Positions 1 to 7,793 of a stretch of DNA of 64,000 bases are shown one piece after another. The translations under genes and the position numbers were made by a program. The stretch is from an uncultured Bacteroidota bacterium (GTDB taxonomy: Bacteria > Bacteroidota > Bacteroidia > Bacteroidales > F082), in the NCBI GenBank assembly GCA_903891085.1, contig CAITDJ010000030.1:1-64000 (forward strand). Direction: 5' to 3'. Position 1 is the stretch's first letter. Each line of letters begins with the position of its first letter. A model generated the notes under the pieces. That model had not been told where the DNA came from. It was given only the letters and a program-made list of their open reading frames with translations, and ran no database searches.

Positions 1-144
1 ATGAATGAACTCGACGGTCTGACACTGCAGCAGATCGCCGACAAAAGCGGTGAGAGCATTAAAACGATCATATCACGGAAACGCTACGCAGTTGCGCATC
101 TGCGCGAGCGGCTTCAAAATATGTACAATTTTTATTCAACTTAA
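1..144 (+). CDS. RNA polymerase sigma factor, ECF type, C-terminal fragment
   Basis: The frame is open from the first base and ends at a TAA at 142-144, giving 47 residues. The segment LTLQQIADKSGESIKTIISR followed by KRYAVAHLRERL has the shape of sigma region 4, the helix-turn-helix that reads the -35 element: a 'sLqeIAeltgisegTVksRl' type helix pair followed by a basic helix. The start of the gene lies outside the window, so the ATG at base 1 should not be taken as the true start. The next gene begins 13 bases after the stop and is probably co-transcribed. Family assignment rests on the short region-4 motif only, so the subclass cannot be named. Confidence 0.7.
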   Translation: MNELDGLTLQQIADKSGESIKTIISRKRYAVAHLRERLQNMYNFYST

Positions 145-157
145 AAACTTAGAAATC

Positions 158-511
158 ATGATGTGTTGTGAACAAAAAAGGGGAAAAGCATTCTGGATCA
201 AAAGAGCCATTTTCATCCCCATTGCGATAGTTGCCGGTGTATTTGTATTCGGATCGGTAGTGATGCTGTTATGGAACGGAATCCTTCCGGCTGTGCTGGG
301 TGTGAAAGTAATCACCTTCTGGCAGGCTCTCGGAATCCTGGTATTATCGAAAATTCTGTTTGGCGGATTCAAAGGCGGACATGGTTATCCAAAAGCGCAC
401 CACGGGCATCCGTGGATGAACAAATGGAAGGATATACCCACCGAAGAGCGCGAAAAAATGAGAAGCGAATGGATGCAGCGATGCAGCCATCAACCGAAAC
501 AGGAGGAGTAA
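158..511 (+). CDS. Small His-rich inner-membrane protein downstream of the sigma factor
   Basis: About 117 residues. Two adjacent ATG codons at 158 and 161 could both serve as start; the longer reading frame upstream (to base 50) overlaps the sigma gene and is not needed. Seen in the protein: an N-terminal MMCCEQKRG with paired Cys, a hydrophobic helix at about residues 15-38, a second one at about 46-64, then a Gly/His-rich segment (GGFKGGHGYPKAHHGHP) and a charged C-terminal helix ending in CSHQ. The protein has no recognised domain. Genes of this shape often sit directly behind ECF sigma genes in Bacteroidota; an anti-sigma or metal-sensing role is possible but unproven. A strong terminator follows. 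Confidence 0.65.
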   Translation: MMCCEQKRGKAFWIKRAIFIPIAIVAGVFVFGSVVMLLWNGILPAVLGVKVITFWQALGILVLSKILFGGFKGGHGYPKAHHGHPWMNKWKDIPTEEREKMRSEWMQRCSHQPKQEE

Positions 512-527
512 ACACCCTTGCATACTT

Positions 528-564
528 AGCAAAAGCCCGCGGCCAATGGCTGCGGGCTTTTGCT
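528..564. terminator. Rho-independent terminator after the sigma operon
   Basis: AGCAAAAGCCCGC pairs with GCGGGCTTTTGCT around a short GC-containing loop. The A-run on one side and T-run on the other let it work in both directions, serving the plus-strand sigma operon and possibly the convergent minus-strand TonB-like gene that ends at 616. Confidence 0.85.
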
Positions 565-615
565 TCCAGGCCGTGTCAAACCCCACGTTCGGCGTAGTAC
601 CTTTTCTCGTTACTG

Positions 616-1284
616 TTAATTAAATGTAAAATTATATTCATGCGTTAATGTTTTCTCCTGACATTCAACGCCATATTTTTTAAATAATCCACTAAATATA
701 TTCATTGCTTCAATGGCAGCACTGTCGCAGTCAGTTGATAATGATTTGGTAATCGAAATGTTGGAAATCGAACAGTCTTCGTGCGTTTGAAAACTCACAA
801 TTACAGTTCCCTGTAATTTTGTGTCTACCGCACTTTTGGGATAATGTGGATAAATAGTAATTATTGGTAAAAGTTTCTTCTTGTTATCAAAATCAAATCT
901 TTCAATTACATTACCTCTCTCTATTGCTGTCTGCCATATTCCAACTTTCTTGTCTTTTTCGTAACTGCCTTTTATCTTGAATTTACCGGGTTCCGAGTAT
1001 TCAATCCATTCGCCATCTTTCTCCCCATTTTTATAAACACATTTTTGTTTTATATAATCATCTGTCCTAAAAGTCCCTTTTCTTACTTGCTTGTTTATAT
1101 TTCCATTTGCTTTGAAATACGAAACATATTCTCCATGTTTTGTCTTTCCATCTGATTTAAGAACAGAATAGCATTCGGAAATCTGCTTCGAGTCATTGAA
1201 TTTTTTAATAACTAATTTCGTCTCTTGACAGATTGCTGTCAGAGTCCAGATGAGTGAAAATAATGTCAAAAAGTGTCGTTTCAT
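616..1284 (-). CDS. TonB C-terminal-domain protein with MORN-like repeats
   Basis: The chosen start at 1284 gives 222 residues beginning MKRHFLTLFSLIWTLTAICQ, a good signal peptide. An in-frame ATG at 1341 overlaps the stop of the upstream gene by one base (TAATG), so translation may be coupled and begin there. The middle contains Gly-Glu-rich strands such as KHGEYVSYFKANGNI and YKNGEKDGEWIEYSEPG, the pattern of MORN-like antitoxin repeats. The C-terminal part (IYPHYPKSAVDTKLQGTVIV ... DSAAIEAM) matches the energy-transducer TonB C-terminal fold, in which the protein contacts a partner. There is no obvious N-terminal membrane anchor besides the signal helix. Such fusions are common in Bacteroidota; their function is not known to me. 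Codon use is AT-rich compared with the core genes nearby. Confidence 0.65.
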   Translation of the reverse strand: MKRHFLTLFSLIWTLTAICQETKLVIKKFNDSKQISECYSVLKSDGKTKHGEYVSYFKANGNINKQVRKGTFRTDDYIKQKCVYKNGEKDGEWIEYSEPGKFKIKGSYEKDKKVGIWQTAIERGNVIERFDFDNKKKLLPIITIYPHYPKSAVDTKLQGTVIVSFQTHEDCSISNISITKSLSTDCDSAAIEAMNIFSGLFKKYGVECQEKTLTHEYNFTFN

Positions 1285-1340
1285 AGGCATTACACATAAT
1301 GATTGGCTAATCCCAATCATGACGATTATAACGGGAAGCA

Positions 1341-1880
1341 TTATGATGTGTTGGTTTTTATTTTTTCTCTTATATTTTCAATTGGATTTGTCCAGCTCTT
1401 TTTTATGTCACCATATTTTCCTGTTGGAGTCAAATTAAACAATCCATTTTCATAAACAATATCCATTTCATTTAAATGTCCATATTTATAGGAACAATGA
1501 ATCTTAAACATGTAAACAAAATCGTTGATTCTACCGATTACTTTTTTATTATTGTTTGTTTTAATGAAACTTATTTTTGATCCTTCAATGAGAAACCTGG
1601 CATTTTCAAAATCGACAACAACCCTGTCATGACTCAATTGTTCTTTTAGTCGTTTCTCGAAAATTTCATCAATATTTTTTAAATCCTTTTTTACAAAGTC
1701 GGCAACGAAAACTGAATAATAAGTCAGGATATTGACAAAGACAATGCATTTTCTTTTGTCCACAAAAAATAGGTGTGCATTCCAGTCTGATGTTTTTATG
1801 TCAATATAATCATCTGGCAACGTTTCTTCGATATTCCCGATGAATTCTTTTAATTTTTTAGTGCAATATACTCTTGTCAT
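1341..1880 (-). CDS. DUF6933-type protein
   Basis: A 179-residue soluble protein beginning MTRVYCTKKLKEFIG. The N-terminal 'YCTKKL' followed by 'WNAHLFFVDKRKCIVFVN' and 'LTYYSVFV' is the pattern I associate with DUF6933, a family of unknown function found in scattered bacteria. The C-terminal part (about residues 95-179) is rich in Lys and Asn and shows no further domain. No signal peptide or membrane segment is seen. The stop overlaps the longest start of the TonB-like gene behind it by one base, suggesting a two-gene operon. Base composition is AT-rich, as in the neighbouring gene, and both look like accessory genes. Confidence 0.55.
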   Translation of the reverse strand: MTRVYCTKKLKEFIGNIEETLPDDYIDIKTSDWNAHLFFVDKRKCIVFVNILTYYSVFVADFVKKDLKNIDEIFEKRLKEQLSHDRVVVDFENARFLIEGSKISFIKTNNNKKVIGRINDFVYMFKIHCSYKYGHLNEMDIVYENGLFNLTPTGKYGDIKKSWTNPIENIREKIKTNTS

Positions 1881-2156
1881 ATTGTGTCTCTGTCATCATT
1901 GTACTAACTGATTAACTCGCGCATAACGTCATTCCTACTAATAACCTCCATTAAAACTAATTTGATGAAAAATCAGTCATAAAGATAGGCAATAGTATAG
2001 TTGGAGGATCGTAATTTTTGAACAAAAAACTTTTGTACAGCAAATTCATTACCTTGTTAAGATGGCTCAGTTTACTACGGAATAATAAGCAATATATCAG
2101 TTATGGTTTTTGAAAACGTTTTCACTCTGGTCAAGAGGCCGATATGGTTGTTCGAC

Positions 2157-2202
2157 GCAGTCTAGAGACTGCTTATACCGGTACCGATTGCAAATCGGCA
2201 CC
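2157..2202. repeat. REP-like palindromic doublet
   Basis: The first palindrome, 2157-2172, is GCAGTCTAGAGACTGC with 7-bp arms. The second, 2180-2202, pairs GGTACCGATT with AATCGGCACC around a 3-base loop, with one mismatch. Two close hairpins in an intergenic gap are the usual form of REP/BIME-type elements. Its translation gives the TDCKSAPA peptide, which I have met as a spurious protein in Bacteroidota annotations; that suggests a repeated element, but a genome search is required. Confidence 0.55.
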
Positions 2203-2253
2203 AGCGTTGGAAATCCAAATGATTGGGTACAAACTTTTTACCTGGTCAAATCA

Positions 2254-2295
2254 CTTGCAATTTGCATTTTGCCTTTGCACTTTGCATTTTACAAT
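2254..2295. repeat. Degenerate heptanucleotide tandem array A
   Basis: The core TTGC recurs at spacings of 7, 7, 6, 7 and 7 bases, in units such as TTGCAAT, TTGCATT and TTGCACT. It lies between the palindromic doublet and the peroxiredoxin terminator. It is one of a family of 7-bp arrays in this window. Confidence 0.65.
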
Positions 2296-2310
2296 TTTAC
2301 TAGTGGTAAC

Positions 2311-2345
2311 AAAAAAAGCCGCTCCATTGTGGAAGCGGCTTTTTC
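2311..2345 (-). terminator. Terminator of the peroxiredoxin gene
   Basis: On the minus strand AAAAAGCCGCT pairs with AGCGGCTTTTT around a CCA/TGG-closed loop, followed by a T-run. It lies 20 bases behind the ahpC stop codon. Confidence 0.85.
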
Positions 2346-2364
2346 AAAAAAGATCTGATTCCTC

Positions 2365-2997
2365 CTAGTGTTTGCCCAAATAGCTGGCAACACCTTCGTG
2401 GGTAGCCTGCATGGCATCGTCACCCGGTTTCCAGTTGGCAGGGCACACTTCGCCGTTTTCTTCAAAAAACTGCAACGCATCCACCATACGGATGGCTTCG
2501 TCAATGCTGCGGCCCAATGGAAGATCGTTTACCAGCTGATGACGCACAATGCCTTGTTTGTCGATCAAAAATAATCCGCGATACGCCACCGGTGCACCAT
2601 CAAATTCCATTTCACCGTCTTCGTTATAATCAAATTCGCCGGCCAACACATCGTAGTTTGTCGCGATGGTTTTGCTTAAGTCAGCAACAATCGGGAATTT
2701 AACACCTTGAATTCCACCCTGATTACGTGGTGTATTCAACCATGCCCAATGCGAAAATTTCGAGTCAACCGAACATCCCACTACGGCTACATTGCGTTTT
2801 TCAAACTCTTCAATTTTATCCTGAAACGCGATGATTTCGGTCGGACAAACGAAAGTGAAATCCAATGGGTAGAAGAAAAACACAACGTGTTTCTTGTTGA
2901 TGTACTGGTTTAATGAAAACTTTTCGACAAATTCACCACCGTCAACAACCGCGTCGGCTTCAAACAGGGGTGCTTTTTTTCCTACTAAAACTGCCAT
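2365..2997 (-). CDS. ahpC: Peroxiredoxin, 2-Cys AhpC type
   Basis: A 210-residue cytosolic thiol peroxidase that reduces hydrogen peroxide and organic peroxides. The peroxidatic cysteine is C51 in YPLDFTFVCPTE and the resolving cysteine is C185 in ENGEVCPANWKPG; the tail continues past the second cysteine as in typical 2-Cys peroxiredoxins of the AhpC/Prx1 group, which are recycled by AhpF or thioredoxin. Length fits the family. No ahpF gene lies next to it. A -7 box (TACTTTTG) about 40 bases upstream and a terminator just behind indicate a single-gene transcription unit. The start at 2997 is the only sensible Met before the conserved VGKKAP. Confidence 0.95.
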   Translation of the reverse strand: MAVLVGKKAPLFEADAVVDGGEFVEKFSLNQYINKKHVVFFFYPLDFTFVCPTEIIAFQDKIEEFEKRNVAVVGCSVDSKFSHWAWLNTPRNQGGIQGVKFPIVADLSKTIATNYDVLAGEFDYNEDGEMEFDGAPVAYRGLFLIDKQGIVRHQLVNDLPLGRSIDEAIRMVDALQFFEENGEVCPANWKPGDDAMQATHEGVASYLGKH

Positions 2998-3037
2998 TTT
3001 TCTTATTTTTTAGTTATTAATTTCTGATATTTAAACA

Positions 3038-3045
3038 CAAAAGTA
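3038..3045 (-). promoter_or_regulatory. -7 promoter box of ahpC
   Basis: On the minus strand the sequence is TACTTTTG, matching the Bacteroidota -7 consensus TAnnTTTG, about 40 bases before the start codon. No clear TTTG -33 element is seen. Confidence 0.5.
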
Positions 3046-3095
3046 GATAAAATGTTGGCAGTGAGTTGTTAAAAAATTGATAAATTGTAAAAAGT

Positions 3096-3172
3096 GGGTG
3101 CTGGGTGCTGATCGCAAGTTGCTGGTCACTGGTCACTAGTTACTAGAAACTAGCTCCTAGCCACCAGCTTCC
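3096..3172. repeat. Heptanucleotide tandem array B (11 units)
   Basis: Eleven consecutive 7-bp units without a phase break, including GGGTGCT twice, GGTCACT twice, AGTTACT, AGAAACT and AGCTCCT. The array ends one base before the TolC-family stop codon at 3174, so on the mRNA it starts directly after the stop. Units vary but keep period 7. Confidence 0.8.
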
Positions 3173-3173
3173 A

Positions 3174-4688
3174 TCAATCAATCAGCTTTTCCGGGTCAAA
3201 ATCTAGTTTTCTGTTTTCGACGAAATCAAACAGCGTGAGTTTACGCATTTCATAAAAACTCGACCAATAGGTTTTCAGCGAGTTATAATAGCCTTTTTTG
3301 GCGTTGTCATTGTCAATCTGGGCATTATTCAATTCAAGCACATCGTTCACTTTACCAATCATATACCGTTTTTGGGTAACATCGAAGCGTTTCTGTGCCA
3401 CCGTATCGGCCTTGGCGGCAATCCGCATTTGGTTTTTCTGCATATTGAAATGCATCACTTTCAAAAAAATATTTTGTTCAAAATCGATACGTGCCTGCTC
3501 AATCGAAGTTTTCACGAGGTCGAGATTCGATTCAGCCATGCGGATGCGCCCCTTTGCCTGACCCCAATCGAGGATGGGAACAACCAGGCCCAGCGACACC
3601 CTTTCCTCGTCCAGTGGGTTTATATACGCCTGGTCCAACTTATCAGCTGTTTGTGTGAGTCCGAACGAGGCGTACAAATCAGCTTCAAAACGGCCATCCA
3701 TCCGCGCCTGGTTTACCTGGCTTTCGGCTTCAAGCAGTTGCCGTTCAAAGTTAATACCCGAGGAGGTATTGGTTTTTGCACTTTGTATGGCCTCATCCAC
3801 ATTCACCGTAAAATGCAGGTTTTCGGCAGGCGGCATCAACAGGATGGGCTGGTTCGATTTGATTCGCATAAACGATTTAAAGGTGAACAGCATATTCTGG
3901 TATTCGAGATCGGCATTTTCGACCGCAGCATTGGCGCTCAGCAGGTTCAGTTCGAGCTGAAGTAATTCATTTTCGGCGATTTTACCCAACACATAGCGGC
4001 CTTTGGCAATATTGTACAGGGTATCGTAATTCGACTGATTTTTGATGGCAATCGAACGTTCCACCTGGGCCAGCAACAGGTTAAAAAAGTGATTAACCGC
4101 CGACATGGCAACCTGTTCGTTCGTTTCCAGATACATACGCAAGGCCTCTTCGTAACGCATGGGTTCAATCTTTTTATCCCATTTGTATGAATTATAGCCA
4201 AAAACAGGTTGACTGAATCCTATACTCACCGGTGTCGAAAGAAACTGGCTGGTCGAGGTATCGGTATAAAAGTTGTCGAGCCGCTGCAAACCCGATTGCA
4301 TAAACACTTCTCCGCCCGTGAAACCTACTTTTTGAGTTAACGACAGATTGGCTGAATAGCGCGATAACTGACGTTCCTGGTAAATCTCGGTTCCATCCGA
4401 CTGGGTGATAGGATCGATGCTACGCGTGAAATTTGGCAAGGTAGCATCCAGTGTAAGGTTGGGCAAGTAACCGGCCTTAAAACTACGGTATTCCCAATAG
4501 CTGCGCCGAAAACGATGTTTGGCTATCTGTGCATCGGGCGACTGCTGTTGGGCAAGTTGTATCACCTCATGCAGACTCAGGTAGGAGGTTTGTTCCTGCG
4601 CAAGACCTGATAAACAGATATTTAATAATAATATGATTATTCCGGTTTGGAAAATTCCACCAGGATGGGTCAAAGTAACTTTGTTCAT
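3174..4688 (-). CDS. TolC-family outer membrane efflux protein
   Basis: A 504-residue protein with a signal peptide (MNKVTLTHPGGIFQTGIIIL ... LSGLAQ) and two OEP-type halves: long helices rich in Gln, Asn and Ala, with 'YLSLHEVIQLAQQQSPDAQI' opening the first and 'VNVDEAIQSAKTNTSSGINF' the second. Proteins of this family form trimeric channels through the outer membrane and periplasm and are the exit duct for ABC- or RND-driven export. It is the last gene of the minus-strand set HlyD-like adaptor, MacB-like permease, TolC, separated from the permease by 125 bases. Heptamer arrays lie on both sides. The function of the exporter (drug, lipid or peptide) cannot be read from the sequence. Confidence 0.9.
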   Translation of the reverse strand: MNKVTLTHPGGIFQTGIIILLLNICLSGLAQEQTSYLSLHEVIQLAQQQSPDAQIAKHRFRRSYWEYRSFKAGYLPNLTLDATLPNFTRSIDPITQSDGTEIYQERQLSRYSANLSLTQKVGFTGGEVFMQSGLQRLDNFYTDTSTSQFLSTPVSIGFSQPVFGYNSYKWDKKIEPMRYEEALRMYLETNEQVAMSAVNHFFNLLLAQVERSIAIKNQSNYDTLYNIAKGRYVLGKIAENELLQLELNLLSANAAVENADLEYQNMLFTFKSFMRIKSNQPILLMPPAENLHFTVNVDEAIQSAKTNTSSGINFERQLLEAESQVNQARMDGRFEADLYASFGLTQTADKLDQAYINPLDEERVSLGLVVPILDWGQAKGRIRMAESNLDLVKTSIEQARIDFEQNIFLKVMHFNMQKNQMRIAAKADTVAQKRFDVTQKRYMIGKVNDVLELNNAQIDNDNAKKGYYNSLKTYWSSFYEMRKLTLFDFVENRKLDFDPEKLID

Positions 4689-4772
4689 TTTTTTAGTAAA
4701 TTGACGATTCTAAATTGCGTATTAAGAAGCTACTGTTATCGTATTATAATTTATGCCGTAAGACATTGATAT

Positions 4773-4813
4773 AATTATCAATTGTCAATTGTCCGTTGTC
4801 CACTGTCCATTCC
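4773..4813. repeat. Heptanucleotide tandem array C
   Basis: Six units in register: AATTATC, AATTGTC, AATTGTC, CGTTGTC, CACTGTC and the first bases of a sixth. The array abuts the stop codon of the permease gene at 4814 with no gap. Confidence 0.75.
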
Positions 4814-6175
4814 TTAATCATGTCTGAGTGAAGTTACCGGATCCTGTTCGGCGGCTTTACGGGCGGGTAAATAGCCAAAGACAATGCCAACGGTAGCCGA
4901 AACACCAAATGAAATCAGGATCGACCAGCCCGAAACGATGGTTAGTATTTCGGTCGTTTCGGTGATGATACGTGCCATCACCACACCCAGAATAATCCCG
5001 ATGATACCGCCTGTGATGCTTATCAGCGTGGCTTCTGACAAAAACTGAAGAATGATATCGCGTTTGGTGGCACCAATGGAACGCCGCACACCGATCTCGC
5101 GGATACGTTCGAGTACCGAAGCCAGCATGATATTCATAATCCCGATGCCGCCTACAAGCAATGATATTCCGGCAATGGCGCCCAGCACGATATTAAAAAT
5201 GTCTTTCGTACGCTGTTCCTGCTTCAGCAACAGTTCAGGCACCGTAATCTCGAAATCTTCCACTTGCTGATGCCTTCGTTTTAACAATTGGTTGAGCAAT
5301 TTGGTGGTGGCACTGAGGTTTTTCGAATCGTCAACCTTCACAACAATTTTATCCAGTTGGTTGTAGTTCCCTTCACCTTCGTTCCCCGATCCGCCCGAAA
5401 ACGACATCATGCTGTTTCCAGTAAAGATCACCATATTGTTGTCCCCGCTGTTGAGCGAACTTGATGTAACCAACGACCGGTCTTTATAACGCAACAGCAC
5501 TGTTTGAATCGGTGCATAAATATCGCTGCTGTAATCTGTTATCCCAAAATCTTCCGTTGTTTTGGTGCCTACAATACGATTTTCGAGCACCCCGACAATC
5601 TTGAGCCAGATGTTTCCGCATTTCACGAAATTGTTTATCGGGTCTTCAGTGGCGAACAGCTTTGCCTTTACGCCCGGGCCAATAATACAAACCGGACTAC
5701 CGGCCTCCAGTTGTTCGTTGTTGAACATTTGTCCCCGCATCAATTTCAGGTTGAAAAGTTCAAAATAATCAGGAGTCACACCGTTTAAGCGGGCTTGCAA
5801 ACGTTTGCCGTTGTTGATGATCGTTGTCTCGTAAATCACTTCCGGACTTACTTTTTCGATGGTCGGAATAACCGAGCGTATCCCTTCGGCATCGAGCAGG
5901 GTGAGGCCGGGCGAGAATTTTTTACTCTCCGATTTTCCTTGCTCTTCCTCATTAGAAGAACTTTTTTTCTCCACCTTCGCTTTGATGATGATGTTGTTCA
6001 CACCCACCAGCTTCATTTGGTCGAGAATTTCTTTCTGCGCTCCTTTTCCGATGGCCATCATGGCAATCACAGCAGCTACACCGAAAATAATGCCGAGTGC
6101 GGTGAGAATTGACCGCGACCGGTTGGCGAATACAGCCTCAATGGCGACCTGAATGATTTCCCAATACCTTTCCAT
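4814..6175 (-). CDS. MacB-like ABC transporter permease (FtsX fold), no ATPase domain
   Basis: A 453-residue inner-membrane protein. The N-terminal helix (RSRSILTALGIIFGVAAVIA) is followed by a large periplasmic MacB-PCD domain (about residues 50-320), then three membrane helices at about 325-440 with the FtsX-type motif 'RIREIGVRRSIGATKRDI'. The C-terminal PARKAAEQDPVTSLRHD is characteristic of this permease family. The protein is a stand-alone permease: unlike E. coli MacB it lacks an N-terminal nucleotide-binding domain, and no ATPase gene lies beside it here. It follows the HlyD-like adaptor gene by six bases, so the two are surely one operon. A tripartite exporter with the TolC gene behind it is the likely arrangement. 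Confidence 0.9.
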   Translation of the reverse strand: MERYWEIIQVAIEAVFANRSRSILTALGIIFGVAAVIAMMAIGKGAQKEILDQMKLVGVNNIIIKAKVEKKSSSNEEEQGKSESKKFSPGLTLLDAEGIRSVIPTIEKVSPEVIYETTIINNGKRLQARLNGVTPDYFELFNLKLMRGQMFNNEQLEAGSPVCIIGPGVKAKLFATEDPINNFVKCGNIWLKIVGVLENRIVGTKTTEDFGITDYSSDIYAPIQTVLLRYKDRSLVTSSSLNSGDNNMVIFTGNSMMSFSGGSGNEGEGNYNQLDKIVVKVDDSKNLSATTKLLNQLLKRRHQQVEDFEITVPELLLKQEQRTKDIFNIVLGAIAGISLLVGGIGIMNIMLASVLERIREIGVRRSIGATKRDIILQFLSEATLISITGGIIGIILGVVMARIITETTEILTIVSGWSILISFGVSATVGIVFGYLPARKAAEQDPVTSLRHD

Positions 6176-6181
6176 CAGCGA

Positions 6182-7585
6182 TCAGCGTTTTGATGGACGG
6201 TTGGGGCGCTGACCATTACCCGGACGTTGTTTAAAAGCACCGTTACCTGGCATCTGACCCACACCTTGTGTATCAGGTTTTGCAATGACTTCCTCCTTTT
6301 CAATTGCCTCTTTCAAGCTTTTCGCCTGGTTTTTTTGGTCTTCCGACAACAGCGTTATCTTGTAATCATCTGCATCCGCAGGGGTTGTCATCAGCACATT
6401 TTCACCGGGCTTGAGTCCGGCGAGTACAATAATCTCATTCTCGTTTGATTTTCCTGCAATCACCTGTTTTTTCTGTTTTCCGACAATCACATACTGGATT
6501 GAGTCATTGTTAAACATCGCTTCAAGCGGAATATACATGACACTGTCAATTTCATCGGTGATGATGGTGTTTTTGGTGGTCATGGCCGGACGCACAATGG
6601 AATCGTATTCGTTCACCACAATCTTCACTTCAAACACTTTTGCATTTGAATTGCGGATTTGTTCACCAATATTGGCCACTTCAAACACTTGTCCGGTGAA
6701 CTTTTTGTCAGGAAATGCATCGATGCCAATATTCACTTTCTGCCCGACTTTCACTTTCGATATATCTATTTCATTGACATAGGTTTTGGTAATCATTTCG
6801 CGGAGGTTAGGCAGGGTGGCTACCACATTTTCCCAGGCGCTCACGGTTGAACCGATGCCGCGCTTTTTACCTTCCCAGTCGCGCTGATAGATTACCATTC
6901 CCGATTTGGGGGCATTCACAGTAAACTGACTGATCAGTTCCATCAGCTTCTCATATTCACCCCGTTTCTTTTTGAGTGCCGTTGAAACCTCCGACATATT
7001 GGCCACTGCTTTTTCGGTTCGCAGCGAATAATTACGGTCGGCCTGATCGTACGATCTTTTCGATTTATCAAGTTCAATCTGCACCTGTCGTTGCGATGCA
7101 GGTGGTTCGTAAATGGATTGATCCACGGCTATTTGCGCTTCTTCCATGGCGTATCGCAAATTGACCAGATCGTTTCGCGCACTGCGCAATTCCATGGTGG
7201 TGTCGAGTTGGGTTTTGGTGAAGTTATTCTGAAACTGCTCTATCTCTATTTCCTTGTCTTTCAGTTTATTGGTAAGTTCAGTCCGGTCGAGGTTGGCCAC
7301 ATAATCTCCCGAATCGACAATACTTCCATCGGGAATAATATCATCGATTTTCAACTCCCAGATACGCGCTTCACGAAGTCCGGACGAGGATGGTCCATAG
7401 ATTTTTTCGGAACTTTTGGCTTCCAGTTCACCGGTTGTGGTCACATTGATCACAAATAGCCCTTGTTTGACAGGGGCTTCAAGTAAAACGGTTTCATCCA
7501 AGTTCGGCTTGGTAAAATACCAAACCAGCAACAGAATAGTGGCTACTCCGGCTAATCCCCAATAAATTTTACGATTGGTGTTCAT
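6182..7585 (-). CDS. HlyD/MacA-type periplasmic adaptor
   Basis: A 467-residue membrane-fusion protein. An N-terminal anchor helix (KIYWGLAGVATILLLVWYF) is followed by the first lipoyl/barrel half, a long Gln/Lys-rich coiled-coil hairpin at about residues 105-225, the second half (VNAPKSGMVIYQRDWEGKKR), a beta-barrel domain (KTYVNEIDISKVKVGQKVNI) and a C-terminal domain ending in a Pro/Gly/Arg-rich tail. Adaptors of this type join an inner-membrane permease to TolC. An in-frame TTG two codons earlier gives MP before the chosen ATG; I prefer the ATG at 7585. It is the first gene of the export operon, followed directly by the permease. Confidence 0.9.
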   Translation of the reverse strand: MNTNRKIYWGLAGVATILLLVWYFTKPNLDETVLLEAPVKQGLFVINVTTTGELEAKSSEKIYGPSSSGLREARIWELKIDDIIPDGSIVDSGDYVANLDRTELTNKLKDKEIEIEQFQNNFTKTQLDTTMELRSARNDLVNLRYAMEEAQIAVDQSIYEPPASQRQVQIELDKSKRSYDQADRNYSLRTEKAVANMSEVSTALKKKRGEYEKLMELISQFTVNAPKSGMVIYQRDWEGKKRGIGSTVSAWENVVATLPNLREMITKTYVNEIDISKVKVGQKVNIGIDAFPDKKFTGQVFEVANIGEQIRNSNAKVFEVKIVVNEYDSIVRPAMTTKNTIITDEIDSVMYIPLEAMFNNDSIQYVIVGKQKKQVIAGKSNENEIIVLAGLKPGENVLMTTPADADDYKITLLSEDQKNQAKSLKEAIEKEEVIAKPDTQGVGQMPGNGAFKQRPGNGQRPNRPSKR

Positions 7586-7736
7586 TGGCAATAGATTATA
7601 TTAATGGTTTACCATAGAAAGCGATTTATAATAAGTTGGAAGACCGAAGTAAGATCTTACAAGCTGAAAGAACGGGTTTTAATTTTTTGAGCTTCAAATT
7701 GCAAACTATAATTATACTTCTCTAGTGATGTATGTA

Positions 7737-7771
7737 ACTTCAGTCTTCCGACTTCCGACTTCCCACTTCCA
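7737..7771. repeat. Heptanucleotide tandem array D
   Basis: Five units: ACTTCAG, TCTTCCG, ACTTCCG, ACTTCCC, ACTTCCA. Lies in the 208-base gap between the adaptor gene and moxR, 22 bases past the moxR stop codon at 7794. The rest of this gap is AT-rich and shows no gene or clear -7 box. Confidence 0.75.
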
Positions 7772-7793
7772 ACCATTTAAACACTTATTTATA

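Larger units (their letters stand above)
1881..2310. other. Intergenic region with repeats, no gene recognised
   Basis: About 430 bases between DUF6933 and the peroxiredoxin terminator. The first 270 bases are AT-rich and I see no supported gene in them. The second half holds a two-hairpin palindromic element (2157-2202) and a heptamer array (2254-2295), listed separately. Short open frames here (for example one reading YTGTDCKSAPA) are translations of the palindromic repeat and are not genes. Confidence 0.6.

Noticed and set aside
2110-2368. Two overlapping plus-strand reading frames of 74-82 codons
   Set aside because: They translate the palindromic doublet, the heptamer array and the ahpC terminator; composition is not protein-like.
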